A stretch of DNA of 64,000 bases from an uncultured Veillonella sp. (GCA_900538355.1 UPXS01000009.1:1-64000); one strand, 5' to 3'. Positions 37,330 through 46,624 are shown, counted from the first letter of the stretch. Program-made: numbers and translations. The notes: generated by a model from the sequence alone, not told the origin.

Positions 37330-38409
37330 CTATTTGTCATCATCTGGCATAGTTTTGTAAAATCCTTCGATACGCCACGCGCCATTCTCTTCAATGACAG
37401 AAATATAGCGCTTCATCGGCGTTGATTCTACAACACCGGCACCAACCTTTGTGGTTTGTAGGTTTGCATCAAAGACAATGCGCTTCAAATCCCCTGTGCG
37501 ACTCACCCGTGTAACACCTAGGGATACTACATCCACCTTTGGCGCCTTTTTCATGGACTCTAGCCATTTTTGCTTTTCCACTGGATTTGTACTAGCTTGG
37601 CTCATGATATAGGTGAAAGCCTTATCATAATCCTTGTTATTTACGGCATCAAAATAATTTTGCACAGAAGCTCGCGCTGCTTCCGCACTGCCTTCACCAA
37701 CGATAGAGTTTGTAAGCCATCCGTCAGGGAATACTTCATTAGCTGGGCCCATCGAACGTAAAGATACACCAAATACACAAATTACAACCACAAGTATACC
37801 TACAAGAACGCGTGTTGTGAGAGCACTGCTCGTAGGAGATACTTTCATAATAGATGCCAATCGCTTGTCTATAACAAGATGCTGCAACGCACTACCATAT
37901 TGATTGTCTTGAGGCTGACCTTTTAAGCATAATAATCCTAATACGATCAGTGGTCCTACAAAGGGAATGAGAAACAGCAACAATGTAGCACTACCTTTAC
38001 CCGTATCATGAAGACGTCGTACAGATAGCGCAATCAAAGGCATCAAAGAAACTAAACTGAGTATGGCAACGATAAGACCTGCTAATCCGATTAGATATGG
38101 ACCCGTATGGAATATGGCTGTTAAGCCATAAAATACTGCTAGCAAGCCGACAATAGCAATATGCCACAATAATAGAAACTGGAAAAACTCTCTACGAGAG
38201 GCACGTCCATCCGTATCCATAAACTTTTTTCCCATTACATAGAGGAATGTATCCTTATAACTCATTTGGTAATGGGCGAAAGGATAGATTACATCGCCTT
38301 CTGGCGCGATACGCTCCACCTCTGTTGCCACTGTATACTGCCCACAGGTAGGGCAAAACATAGCCGCCTCATCACAATAATGACGGCAAGCATCACAATA
38401 ACGTTTCAT
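37330..38409 (-). CDS. Zinc-ribbon DUF805 membrane protein
   Basis: 359 residues. An N-terminal zinc ribbon (C5-x2-C8 ... C19-x2-C22) is followed by a DUF805 domain with four membrane helices (about 70-170; GRASRREF and SVRRLHDTGKGS signatures). Another helix lies near 205-222. A C-terminal extracytoplasmic domain (~240-355) looks like an NTF2/DUF4878-type lipocalin-sized fold. No specific function is known. GGAGAG precedes the ATG. Same strand as the UDG-like gene upstream. Confidence 0.8.
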   Translation of the reverse strand: MKRYCDACRHYCDEAAMFCPTCGQYTVATEVERIAPEGDVIYPFAHYQMSYKDTFLYVMGKKFMDTDGRASRREFFQFLLLWHIAIVGLLAVFYGLTAIFHTGPYLIGLAGLIVAILSLVSLMPLIALSVRRLHDTGKGSATLLLFLIPFVGPLIVLGLLCLKGQPQDNQYGSALQHLVIDKRLASIMKVSPTSSALTTRVLVGILVVVICVFGVSLRSMGPANEVFPDGWLTNSIVGEGSAEAARASVQNYFDAVNNKDYDKAFTYIMSQASTNPVEKQKWLESMKKAPKVDVVSLGVTRVSRTGDLKRIVFDANLQTTKVGAGVVESTPMKRYISVIEENGAWRIEGFYKTMPDDDK

Positions 38410-38415
38410 AAACTT

Positions 38416-38528
38416 CTCTCCAAAACTCTCTAAACATGCTCTTAAAAGCTCTCTCCAAAATGTTCTCTTAAAAGCTCAAGCTCTTGAATACGTAAGAACT
38501 TATCAAACTATATTATCTTAAATACGTA
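38416..38528. repeat. Nested direct repeats in the spacer after the UDG-like gene
   Basis: TCTTRAATACGTA occurs at 38482 and 38516; the latter overlaps the gene's stop codon. TCTTAAAAGCTC occurs at 38440 and 38466, and CTCTCCAAAA at 38416 and 38451. The spacer is largely built from repeated short units. Confidence 0.6.
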
Positions 38529-39304
38529 TCTACAGCCTCTGCAAACCCTTGTCGATAGAGATTAGCCCCACCGTTTGCAGGGTGGCGCAAGCCAATAGCA
38601 GACAGTCCAAATTTGCCCATTGTATCAGCAGACTTTTGCCCTACTGCGAGCATAAGAGGTTCTACACCGCCTAGCTCTAGATGTAAATCTAACAAGCGTT
38701 TTGTGTACTCCCACCCCAATTGTTGTTCTCTATCCGTAGGCGTGCGATTCGTCAACGGATTTCCATCCTTATGTGGATGGAACGGGAATATATTCCACAA
38801 CAATGTATCATAGGGATCGATACCTTTTTCTACGATAGCACTCCACACCACCGTATCAGTAGGTTCATTAAAGCCATCCTTCTGTTGTGTCCCTTTTAAT
38901 AAAGAACTAGTAGGAGAACTAGTGCGTTCCAATTGAATCGGCGTGATATCCTTCGCACGAATGGTTTTATGCTTATCTAATAGCATTCTCTCACAAGTAA
39001 TAGCAATACCTGTGAAGCGTCCCCCTTGGTACCCCACAGCCTCGGCTACTACAAAGACCTTAGCTCGACCTAAGCGAGGCAATAAATAGGCTACCAAATT
39101 ATCTCGACGCACTTGGGCCGCATCAAAACCCTCTGCAACGATTTCTAAATCGGGATTTACCTCACCCCAAGGATTATGGACGAGACTACCTTGATACTGT
39201 GCGAGCCAATCTACAAAACCGCGTACCTTCGCTACTCTCTCTGCATCAAAGGACGCTATATATTCATCAAAAGACATGCTCTTCTCTAACTCAAATAAAG
39301 ACAT
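38513..39304 (-). CDS. Uracil-DNA glycosylase superfamily protein
   Basis: 263 residues. Motifs of the UDG fold: VVAEAVGYQGGRFTGIA (around 83-99, water-activating loop region), LLWNIFPFHP (around 165-174), and RHPANGGA near the C-terminus (H-P-x-N intercalation loop). It lacks an obvious iron-sulfur cluster, so it is not the family 4 type. Uracil removal from DNA is inferred; single-nucleotide specificity is not established. It probably shares a transcript with the DUF805 gene. Confidence 0.75.
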   Translation of the reverse strand: MSLFELEKSMSFDEYIASFDAERVAKVRGFVDWLAQYQGSLVHNPWGEVNPDLEIVAEGFDAAQVRRDNLVAYLLPRLGRAKVFVVAEAVGYQGGRFTGIAITCERMLLDKHKTIRAKDITPIQLERTSSPTSSLLKGTQQKDGFNEPTDTVVWSAIVEKGIDPYDTLLWNIFPFHPHKDGNPLTNRTPTDREQQLGWEYTKRLLDLHLELGGVEPLMLAVGQKSADTMGKFGLSAIGLRHPANGGANLYRQGFAEAVDTYLR

Positions 39305-39387
39305 ACAGCCTCCAGTTTAAATTTCATATGTTATTACCGATATATATCTACTATACATGATAATTACACGAATTGCATAAGAAATAT

Positions 39388-39432
39388 AAAAAACTCCCTC
39401 AAGTATTTCGCGGTTCTTGAGGGAGTTTTTTT
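39388..39432. terminator. Bidirectional intrinsic terminator
   Basis: AAACTCCCTCAAG/CTTGAGGGAGTTT stem with T7 on the plus side and A6 before it. It insulates the UDG-like gene from the ABC operon. Confidence 0.88.
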
Positions 39433-39504
39433 GTGCTAACAGTGAATTCTTACAATCCTTCAGCTACTTATAGTATACATTATTTTAGAATTTTGTCCAT
39501 TATA

Positions 39505-39537
39505 AAACACCCAAGCAGAAAAGTTCTTGAGTGTTTA
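39505..39537 (-). terminator. Terminator of the ABC importer operon
   Basis: AAACACCCAAG/CTTGAGTGTTT stem with one mismatch, T-rich on the minus strand, 31 nt after the ATPase stop. Confidence 0.7.
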
Positions 39538-39567
39538 TTTTGAGATGTATATAACTGATATATAAAA

Positions 39568-40341
39568 CTAAATATAGAACTCGATTTTGTCTTCTTTTGC
39601 CAATTGGAATTGTTCGAAGATGTGGTTCCGTATATTAACAAAGTTCGGCGATGTACGGTCGGTTCTATCGATGATGTTTACAGGGATAATAGTTTGTACT
39701 CGACCTGGGTTTGCTGCTAGTACTACAACGCGGTCCGCTAGAACTACGGCTTCTTCAATGTCGTGGGTAACGAATACAACCGTCTTGCCTTCTTCACGGC
39801 AGATACGAGAGATTTCGTCTTGCAAATTGATACGTGTTAGTGCATCAAGTGCGCCTAATGGTTCGTCCATGAAGATAATATCTGGATCAACAGCTAGTGC
39901 ACGAGCGATGGATACACGTTGTTGCATGCCCCCAGATAGTTCTGCAGGATAGCGATTACGGGCATGGTCGAGACCTACCATCTTAACGTATTTATCGATA
40001 ATAGCAGGACGTTCCTCTTTAGGTACCTTTTTACTTTCAAGGCCAAGCTCAATATTGCTTTCTACTGTACGCCATGGCAACAAGCCATAGTTTTGGAATA
40101 CTGTTACATATCTGAGCTGAGGGGCTTTCACCTCTTCGCCGTCGATAGTAATAGAACCAGATGTAACGAGCTCAAAGCCTGCCATAGCATTTAATAGCGT
40201 ACTTTTACCAGAACCAGAAGGACCTAAGAGGCAAATAAACTCGCCTTTTTCAATGTCTAAATTAATATCTTCAAGAATGGTGAGTGGTTCCCCATCTTTC
40301 ATAAATTCCTTGTGTGCATTGCGCACCGAAATGTAACCCAT
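39568..40341 (-). CDS. ABC transporter ATPase, sulfonate/nitrate/taurine type
   Basis: 257 residues. Walker A GPSGSGKST (around 40-48), signature LSGGMQQR (around 141-148), Walker B IIFMDEP, and D-loop GALDALTR. Closest family is SsuB/TauB/NrtD. It powers the permease encoded just upstream (11-nt gap). GGAGG precedes the ATG. Last gene of the operon. Confidence 0.93.
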   Translation of the reverse strand: MGYISVRNAHKEFMKDGEPLTILEDINLDIEKGEFICLLGPSGSGKSTLLNAMAGFELVTSGSITIDGEEVKAPQLRYVTVFQNYGLLPWRTVESNIELGLESKKVPKEERPAIIDKYVKMVGLDHARNRYPAELSGGMQQRVSIARALAVDPDIIFMDEPLGALDALTRINLQDEISRICREEGKTVVFVTHDIEEAVVLADRVVVLAANPGRVQTIIPVNIIDRTDRTSPNFVNIRNHIFEQFQLAKEDKIEFYI

Positions 40342-40352
40342 GAGGCCACCTC

Positions 40353-41105
40353 CTATTTCTCAATACCCCAACGTTTGTAAATCCATTTTTCGATGAGGGA
40401 TACGCCCCAATCGAGTAAAAGCCCAACGAAACCGATGGTCAAGATGGCTACCATCAATAGGTCGTTACGCAAGTTATTTCTCATATCGATGATGAGGAAG
40501 CCAAGACCTGTTTGGGAGCCTACCATTTCGCCTGTTACAAGGAAAATCCACGCCGTACCAAGGGCAATGTGAAGACCAGATGCGATGCCAGGGAATACGG
40601 CAGGCAACACGATTTTAAATAACAGTTCAGGCTGTTTAATGCCAAAGTTGCGCGCTACCTTGATGTACACAGGGTCAATATTTTGAATAGCAGACACGGT
40701 GGACAATAGTACCGGGAAGAATGCTGCGATAAAGATGATAACGATAGCTGGTGCTTGGCCGATACCGAAGAAGAGAACGATAAAGGGCAACCACGCCACA
40801 GGAGAAATTGGTCGAATGACTTGAACGATTGGATTGATGTAGTTCCAAATCCCCTTATACCACCCCAAGATAAGGCCGAAGAATACACCAGCCACAACAG
40901 AAATGATGTAACCAATGAAGAACCGTACTAAACTATCTGCAATATCCTTAAAGAGGACACCGTCTCCAATGAGTTCACCAAAGCCGACCAACACCTTATA
41001 CGGCGTTGGCAATAGCGCTTCATTAAAACCGCCGAGGCAAACGATTAACTCCCAAATTAGCCAAGCTGCGATAAATGAACCTGGCACATATGTATATTTC
41101 TTCAT
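40353..41105 (-). CDS. ABC transporter permease, sulfonate/nitrate/taurine type
   Basis: 250 residues with six membrane helices. The EAA-type cytoplasmic loop (VARNFGIKQPELLFKIVLPA, around 151-170) contacts the ATPase. SsuC/TauC-like. Spaced 10 nt from the binding-protein gene and 11 nt from the ATPase gene, so the three are one operon. Confidence 0.92.
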   Translation of the reverse strand: MKKYTYVPGSFIAAWLIWELIVCLGGFNEALLPTPYKVLVGFGELIGDGVLFKDIADSLVRFFIGYIISVVAGVFFGLILGWYKGIWNYINPIVQVIRPISPVAWLPFIVLFFGIGQAPAIVIIFIAAFFPVLLSTVSAIQNIDPVYIKVARNFGIKQPELLFKIVLPAVFPGIASGLHIALGTAWIFLVTGEMVGSQTGLGFLIIDMRNNLRNDLLMVAILTIGFVGLLLDWGVSLIEKWIYKRWGIEK

Positions 41106-41115
41106 GGTCCCCCTC

Positions 41116-42069
41116 CTATGGTAACAATGATTGATCTACAAACTCTGAATAGGCCGGCACTTTTTTGATTAAATCAATATGTGTCATGTGATGCACAAGC
41201 GCATTATAACGGTCCTCTGTAAGGGCTAAATCTTTAAACCCAATCACCTTGAGGGAACGTTCAATAACTGGGTCATTAAACTTCATGTACTTTAAGGAAA
41301 TCTCTTCTTGTGCCTTTGGATGCTCATCTAGGTATTCACCTGCATCGAGATAGGCTTTTGTGAAAGCTTTTGCCAAGTCATGATGTTCATCGACGAATTG
41401 ACCATTAAACACAAGAGCACAGCAAATATTATCATGCCAGAGATGGTCAGGATCTTCGAAGACCTTCCCAGTTCCCATTTCAATGGCTAGAGAACCAAAT
41501 GGTTCGGCAACACTATACCCAGCAATTTGTCCTACCGATAGAGCAGAAGGCATTTCTGGAGGGCTCATTTCTACGATTTGTACATCTTTTTCAGAAAGAC
41601 CCGCTTCTTCAAGCATGCAATCCACGAGAATTTTTTGAGTAGATTGTTTATGAGGGATAGCAAAGGATTTGCCTTTTAAATCTTGAACGGAGTTAATATC
41701 CTTATTTACGATGATAATATTACCTTCTGTATGACCAAGAGCAGCAGCACGAACATCAATGCCTTGTTCACGAGCCTTTACACCAAGTTCAACAAGAACA
41801 GCTGCGGCATCTACCTTACCAGTATTTAACGCATCCATAAGCTCTGGCCAAGATCCATATTTAACAAGCTCTACATGTACAGGACCATCTGCCGTTTCCA
41901 ACTCTTTTGTAGCAAATACTGGCAATGCATGAGTAATTGGTAAATAGGCTACGCGTACAGTCTTTAATTCTTGTGCCGTCTTTGGTTTATGGTGTTCATA
42001 ATAACCATAGGCTATGCAGCCAATAACCAAGAGAACCACTCCGATGATTAGATACCAGGTCTTCTTCAT
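41116..42069 (-). CDS. ABC transporter substrate-binding lipoprotein, SsuA/TauA/NrtA-like
   Basis: 317 residues. The N-terminus MKKTWYLIIGVVLLVIGC fits a lipobox (V-I-G-C), so a lipid-anchored periplasmic protein is likely. The NMT1/SsuA-like fold follows (VRVAYLPITHALPVF; LNTGKVDAAAVL). The ligand could be a sulfonate, nitrate, taurine or thiamine precursor. ATG 42069 follows GAGGGAAAG. The same frame stays open upstream, including a Cys-rich stretch beginning at an ATG near 42120, which would add about 17 residues. Confidence 0.88.
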   Translation of the reverse strand: MKKTWYLIIGVVLLVIGCIAYGYYEHHKPKTAQELKTVRVAYLPITHALPVFATKELETADGPVHVELVKYGSWPELMDALNTGKVDAAAVLVELGVKAREQGIDVRAAALGHTEGNIIIVNKDINSVQDLKGKSFAIPHKQSTQKILVDCMLEEAGLSEKDVQIVEMSPPEMPSALSVGQIAGYSVAEPFGSLAIEMGTGKVFEDPDHLWHDNICCALVFNGQFVDEHHDLAKAFTKAYLDAGEYLDEHPKAQEEISLKYMKFNDPVIERSLKVIGFKDLALTEDRYNALVHHMTHIDLIKKVPAYSEFVDQSLLP

Positions 42070-42193
42070 AACTTTCCCTCTTTCTACCTCACAACAAGGG
42101 GCGTTTTTGACACATGTCATTTTTCGCACTTTTCTAAAACCTAGATGAAATCTGGCTTTAGAACACCTCGTTTTCAAACTTTATTTATACCCT

Positions 42194-42222
42194 ACTATAA
42201 CAATATGTATTAATTCTGTCAA
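42194..42222 (-). promoter_or_regulatory. Promoter of the ABC importer operon
   Basis: Minus strand TTGACA, exactly 17 nt, TATAGT. Near consensus. Predicted start leaves a 5' UTR of about 115 nt before ATG 42069. The rest of the 42223-42478 spacer holds only the terminator at 42355. Confidence 0.8.
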
Positions 42223-42354
42223 TAAAACACAGTAATATTGTAGGTATTATTTAGGCGCGAAAAGTATCAATATAGGCACTCTACTACACATATAACAATA
42301 AGCATAGTAGCTACTAGCTAATAGCAAAACAAACAAAAGATACGCACGAAATAC

Positions 42355-42391
42355 AAAACAGGTAGTATCCATCAGATACTACCTGTTTTTA
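42355..42391. terminator. Terminator of the glycosyltransferase gene (bidirectional)
   Basis: AACAGGTAGTATC-CATCA-GATACTACCTGTT perfect stem with T/A runs on both sides. Confidence 0.88.
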
Positions 42392-42478
42392 TATGCGTCT
42401 ATTCACACATTGTATTAAGTTATTTCATATATATTTAGTTATACTCTATATATTTACTGATATCACATATGTATATAT

Positions 42479-44110
42479 TTACTTGAACAAAGTCTTTTTA
42501 TTTAATACATATACCTCGGATGTACCTGCTTCGCTAGATTCAGATACATTTGGATAAATAGAAGATTGACGGAAGTGCTTAATCTCTCCTTTTGGAACGA
42601 TTAACATCACAGGTTTACCAGATGCGATAATCTTGTTAAACTCCTCTTCGTTAACTTGTTCCATAAGATATTTCTTGGACCATTCAGCACTGCGCTTTTT
42701 CAATTTATCCCGATCGTCCCAGCGACTTTCATCACCGTTAATCTTAATAATCTTATGACCTGTATAGTATACAGCAGCTGTACTATACCCGTTGTAGTAA
42801 TAGATATCACCATCATAAGAGTCTACAACAGGCACTACATCAATATTACTACGCTGTTTTACAAATGGTTCTAAACCTTCCACAACAACGATAGAGGAAA
42901 TAACCATAGTACCTAGGACAATAATACTAACAAGGCGATACCCTTTTTTCGTATACCATGCGTGGAATAAAAGGAGTACGGCTACAGCCACCACAACATA
43001 GAGCAAGAAATAGAAGCCCCACGGTGCGAAGAATGAGCCCGCAACGTAAGCAATCCATAAGAGTAATGTAGGCCCCATAATAACCCATTTTATAGCTCTC
43101 GATTTACCTTTGCGTATAATCTTCATGACACCCATAGCGCCAATAGCACTAAACGGAACTAAGCTCACAAATGTATATAAAGGATATTTTGTAGCCATTA
43201 AGGTATAGAATAAAAGTATGCCTACGCCCCAAGTCATATTATAGATAAAACCTGTATGTCGTTGTTTAAAGCCATCGATAATACCGTAAATAACGGCACC
43301 GGTCCACGGCATAGATGCACCTAGGAAGATAGCAATGTAATACCACCACACATTATCTTCAGGGTGTTCAGACTGTGTGGCCCGTGTTACATTGTGAAGC
43401 CCTAAGAAGCCATTGATGAAGTCTTGACCGTGAACGCTGTACATATACACATACCACGGTAAGCAGACAACGCAAAAGGCAAGGATGCCACGCCAGTCAA
43501 AGATAGCTTTCACCATAGACCAAGAGCGATTAATGCCGGCAAAGACGAGCAAAATCATACCTGGCAGAACAAGTGCAACAGGCCCCTTTGTAAGCACTCC
43601 GAGGGCCGCAAAGATATAGGCCACAATCATAGCATGCGGTTTCTGTTCCACCATTCCTTTATAGGAATAGATCATGACCATGATCGTCGTATACAGCAAC
43701 ACCATGTCCGTAATAACGCCATGAGCTACGGTCCAGAACATGAGAGATGTACCGAGTACAGAGGCCCCAATCAATCCGAGGGCCCACTTACCGCTCATAG
43801 TACGCATCGATTGATACATAGTAGCTACAGATAACGCGCCAAAGATAGCACTTGGTAGACGAACTACCCAATCGGCGATACCAAAGATTTTAAATCCAAA
43901 AGCGATGAGCCAATAAATCATAATTGGTTTATCGTACCAATAGGTACCGTAAATTTGAGGTGACAACCAATCTCCGGAGAGAACCATTTCTTTAGCCGTT
44001 AAGGCATAGTTAGATTCAACAGGATCGGTAACAGGCAACATATTATTGCCAAACAAATAAAAAACGAGCCATACAATAAATACGACTGGTGTTAATCGTG
44101 AAAGTTTCAT
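42479..44110 (-). CDS. ArnT/PMT-like (GT39-family) membrane glycosyltransferase
   Basis: 543 residues with a dozen hydrophobic segments. The first periplasmic loop has DPVESNYALTAKEM with the D-x-E-type catalytic residues, followed by WYDKPIMIYW. These are typical of ArnT-like transferases that move a sugar from undecaprenyl phosphate to lipid A or another envelope acceptor. A diderm envelope makes lipid A or O-glycan modification plausible. It follows the DedA gene by 11 nt. Confidence 0.88.
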   Translation of the reverse strand: MKLSRLTPVVFIVWLVFYLFGNNMLPVTDPVESNYALTAKEMVLSGDWLSPQIYGTYWYDKPIMIYWLIAFGFKIFGIADWVVRLPSAIFGALSVATMYQSMRTMSGKWALGLIGASVLGTSLMFWTVAHGVITDMVLLYTTIMVMIYSYKGMVEQKPHAMIVAYIFAALGVLTKGPVALVLPGMILLVFAGINRSWSMVKAIFDWRGILAFCVVCLPWYVYMYSVHGQDFINGFLGLHNVTRATQSEHPEDNVWWYYIAIFLGASMPWTGAVIYGIIDGFKQRHTGFIYNMTWGVGILLFYTLMATKYPLYTFVSLVPFSAIGAMGVMKIIRKGKSRAIKWVIMGPTLLLWIAYVAGSFFAPWGFYFLLYVVVAVAVLLLFHAWYTKKGYRLVSIIVLGTMVISSIVVVEGLEPFVKQRSNIDVVPVVDSYDGDIYYYNGYSTAAVYYTGHKIIKINGDESRWDDRDKLKKRSAEWSKKYLMEQVNEEEFNKIIASGKPVMLIVPKGEIKHFRQSSIYPNVSESSEAGTSEVYVLNKKTLFK

Positions 44111-44121
44111 AAGGGGCCTCC

Positions 44122-44709
44122 TTATCGGCGATTGCGATAGTATTTAAAGCCCAACACAGCAGCTATAATAACGAATACTACAATCATAACAACTAGGAAC
44201 TCATGATTGTATTGGATTAGATCCTTCCAGTTTTCCCCAAGCACTTTGCCTAAGTAAACGAGAAGGATTGTCCAAGGAATCGTACCTAGTACAGTCCAAA
44301 TGACAAAATGCCACATAGGATAACGAGCCATACCAGCTGGGAAGGAAATAAATGTACGAACACCTGGCAACAAACGGCCAAAGAATACCGCAGCGCCACC
44401 ATATTTATTAAACATCTTTTCAGCTAGCTCAAATTTATGTTCATTAAAGAATATGTATTTACCGTATTTCAAAAGGAGCGGACGTCCACCGTACTCACCC
44501 ATCCAGTAGGATAAAATAGAGCCCACAATCCCTGCTAAAATACCTACAACCATAGTCGTATGTAGATCAAATATGCCTTGAGCGATTAGATACCCTGCAA
44601 AACCAAGGACGATTTCACTAGGAATAGGAATGTTAGCATTTTCCAGAACCATTGCAATAAACATGGCTGCATAGCCATACGTTTCCATGAACGAAATAAT
44701 ATATTCCAC
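44122..44709 (-). CDS. DedA-family membrane protein (SNARE-associated domain)
   Basis: 195 residues. Motifs: ENANIPIPSEIVLGFAGY near the N-terminus, and FGRLLPGVRTFISFPAGMARYP in the middle with conserved R/P residues; C-terminal helices follow. DedA proteins are undecaprenyl-phosphate or phospholipid flippases, so pairing with an Und-P-using ArnT-like enzyme makes functional sense. I chose GTG 44709 because AAGGGG lies 7 nt upstream. Other in-frame starts further up have no ribosome-binding site. Confidence 0.88.
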   Translation of the reverse strand: MEYIISFMETYGYAAMFIAMVLENANIPIPSEIVLGFAGYLIAQGIFDLHTTMVVGILAGIVGSILSYWMGEYGGRPLLLKYGKYIFFNEHKFELAEKMFNKYGGAAVFFGRLLPGVRTFISFPAGMARYPMWHFVIWTVLGTIPWTILLVYLGKVLGENWKDLIQYNHEFLVVMIVVFVIIAAVLGFKYYRNRR

Positions 44710-44818
44710 TGTTTTACCCCTTTTAAATTCCCATATGGGTTCCATATGTACAAAATTTTGCACATAGCATTTTCATTGTTATTATACCTATTCGGTATAT
44801 CTTATATTTTACCATAAT

Positions 44819-44852
44819 AAAAAGGCCCTCACCACAGGTGAAAGCCTTTTTA
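44819..44852 (-). terminator. Terminator of the DUF2922 gene
   Basis: AAAAAGGC...GCCTTTTT stem with an inner CACC/GGTG, T run on the minus strand. Confidence 0.85.
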
Positions 44853-44870
44853 CTATTTAACTGTATGCGA

Positions 44871-45092
44871 TTATTGCAATTCAGTAGTTTGAGTTGTTAC
44901 TTCACGAGCCGTAGTAAATGCAGCTAGTTCTGCATCACCAGAACCAAGGATTACTTTGTTCGCAACTAGCGCATTAGCCGCTGTTTTAGCATCTTGTAAA
45001 GTAATTCCAGCACGAGGAGCACTAATTGTGACTGATGTGCTTTTACCACCGACCGTAGAAAATGTAAGATATACAACGCGTTTTTCCGCCAT
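44871..45092 (-). CDS. DUF2922 family small protein
   Basis: 73 residues. LTFSTVGGKSTSVTISAPRAG and DAKTAANALVANKVI fit DUF2922. The family is found in Firmicutes next to DUF1659 proteins and has no established function. I chose ATG 45092 with AAAGGAGG upstream. It lies about 236 nt downstream of the DUF1659 gene on the same strand. Confidence 0.75.
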   Translation of the reverse strand: MAEKRVVYLTFSTVGGKSTSVTISAPRAGITLQDAKTAANALVANKVILGSGDAELAAFTTAREVTTQTTELQ

Positions 45093-45328
45093 GTGGGCGC
45101 CTCCTTTCACGTTTCATAAACAAGTTCTCAAATCTAGATAGAACGAGGCAATCGTTGGAATTATGTAGTTCCTCTAAGATCAAATATGTCTATCTATGAT
45201 TCATATCAATAAGGATGGGAATGTGAGGGTTTGCTATCTCTATATCCTGTTACGACTATGGGAGGATATAAGGAACTAGCAATAAGGATGTGTTTGGATC
45301 ACCTACAAAAGTAATTTAATCATTGTGA

Positions 45329-45535
45329 TTAATGTCCTAAGGATACTTCATTGACGCGGACCACGTCGGACAAGCTGTGGTCATACAAGGCTGCCAGCGC
45401 ATTACCAACGGTTTTCACATTATCGTCGGACGCTTCTTCTGCAACACGAGTATAGGTTACGTCTTTATACTTCGGCGCATCTTCGGTGCCGATGTTAAAA
45501 CGCAACACCAATTTAGTGCGTTTAATGTTAGCCAT
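45329..45535 (-). CDS. DUF1659-like small protein
   Basis: 68 residues. KLVLRFNIG...KYKDVTYTRVAEEASDD...VGNALAALYDHSLSDVVRVNE fits the DUF1659 pattern. ATG 45535 follows a very strong AAAGGAGGTG. The proteins of this pair are similar in size and design (beta strands, helix ANAL/GNAL, then strand), so they may form a complex. Function unknown. Confidence 0.72.
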   Translation of the reverse strand: MANIKRTKLVLRFNIGTEDAPKYKDVTYTRVAEEASDDNVKTVGNALAALYDHSLSDVVRVNEVSLGH

Positions 45536-45877
45536 CGTATCACCTCCTTTCACCCTCTTATATTCCTGAGGGTCCCTCTCGACAACCCCTCTAGAGTAAT
45601 TACGGTAATCATTGTGAAAGTCTGGGAACTACGACTCTAACTCTGTACTTATGGCGGTAACTATATACTTCTTATAACAGCTATATAGATACAAAAGTAA
45701 CAACATATATTTCATTAAGCTTACAGCAGTATTAAAGCAATAAGGTCCTTATAAATACAAAAAGACCTTTACCAATTCCTAGTTATATATAGGAACCGTA
45801 AAGGTCTATAAGATCTATGAGTACTATAAAGTGCCATTAAAAATAGTACTGGTATGTTAAACCGCTTAAGTTCAACA
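45536..45877. other. Intergenic spacer, no gene
   Basis: Contains a TTGTGAAAGT motif (45612-45621) and the terminator at 45760-45807. No supported coding frame. Confidence 0.6.
45760..45807 (-). terminator. Terminator of the kinase-fold gene
   Basis: AGACCTTTAC/GTAAAGGTCT stem with inner CCTA/TAGG, T run on the minus strand. Confidence 0.82.
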
Positions 45878-46624
45878 CTATTCAGTTTTCAATGCCAACA
45901 TAAAGTCATAGGCTTTAACGGCTGCTTCTGTATCCACAAAGTGTAATGGATTTAACATACGACAGAATTTAAAGAGACATTCGTGTTTACGTAAAACATC
46001 TTTCACATGTAATACAGTATCTCGAGCCGTACGAGCAGAGCTATAACCATTCATCATGGCATATAGGTAAGAAATCGGCAAATTATCTTCACGCAAGTAG
46101 CTGTGAACGAAGATCAGCAAATCCCAACCTTGCGCTGTTAATTCAGGCCAACGACGGCCATTTTCCCAATCTAACAAAGTAATCTTATCTGTATCAGGAT
46201 CATAGGTAATATCTCTCATGGCAGGGCGCCCATGAGATAAACCATAGTCATGGAGTTGTCCCAATGTTTTACCAAAACTATAGAAGATATGAGTCACCAT
46301 ATCTTGTAAGCTATCATCATCAGGATGTTGAGCCGGCAATTCACTATAATAGGTTAATGTTTTACCAGACCCTTCTGTAACGAAATAATGCTCTCTAAAT
46401 CCAGCAATTACAGGCGCTACAGGTAGCTGTGTATTTATAAAGGATATTTTATAGAACTCATAATCAAAGGCAGCTCTAGGAGATGGTTTAATCCAACTAG
46501 AGCGGCAATTACTGATATCTTGCTTTACATAATAGGTTTTATCGTTAAACTCTACAGGAAAAACACGATGGTCTTTCTCTTGATCAATCATGCGATCGAT
46601 ATATTCTAATAACATATCATTCAT
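45878..46624 (-). CDS. Kinase-fold protein (APH / lipopolysaccharide-kinase-like)
   Basis: 248 residues. The catalytic region reads LHDYGLSHGRPAMRDI (around 131-146), a variant of H-G-D...N, followed by LLDWENG (around 157-163), a variant of the metal-binding DFG/D-x-E. An N-terminal lobe with a YYVKQDIS lysine (around 31-38) fits ATP binding. The loop His-Gly-Arg instead of His-Gly-Asp is unusual, so the protein may be an atypical kinase such as a Kdo kinase or a pseudokinase. It is monocistronic with a long leader. Confidence 0.6.
   Translation of the reverse strand: MNDMLLEYIDRMIDQEKDHRVFPVEFNDKTYYVKQDISNCRSSWIKPSPRAAFDYEFYKISFINTQLPVAPVIAGFREHYFVTEGSGKTLTYYSELPAQHPDDDSLQDMVTHIFYSFGKTLGQLHDYGLSHGRPAMRDITYDPDTDKITLLDWENGRRWPELTAQGWDLLIFVHSYLREDNLPISYLYAMMNGYSSARTARDTVLHVKDVLRKHECLFKFCRMLNPLHFVDTEAAVKAYDFMLALKTE

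Noticed and set aside
45536..45877. Plus-strand frame over the DUF1659 gene and spacer
   Set aside because: It is a shadow of the minus-strand gene with no start signals.
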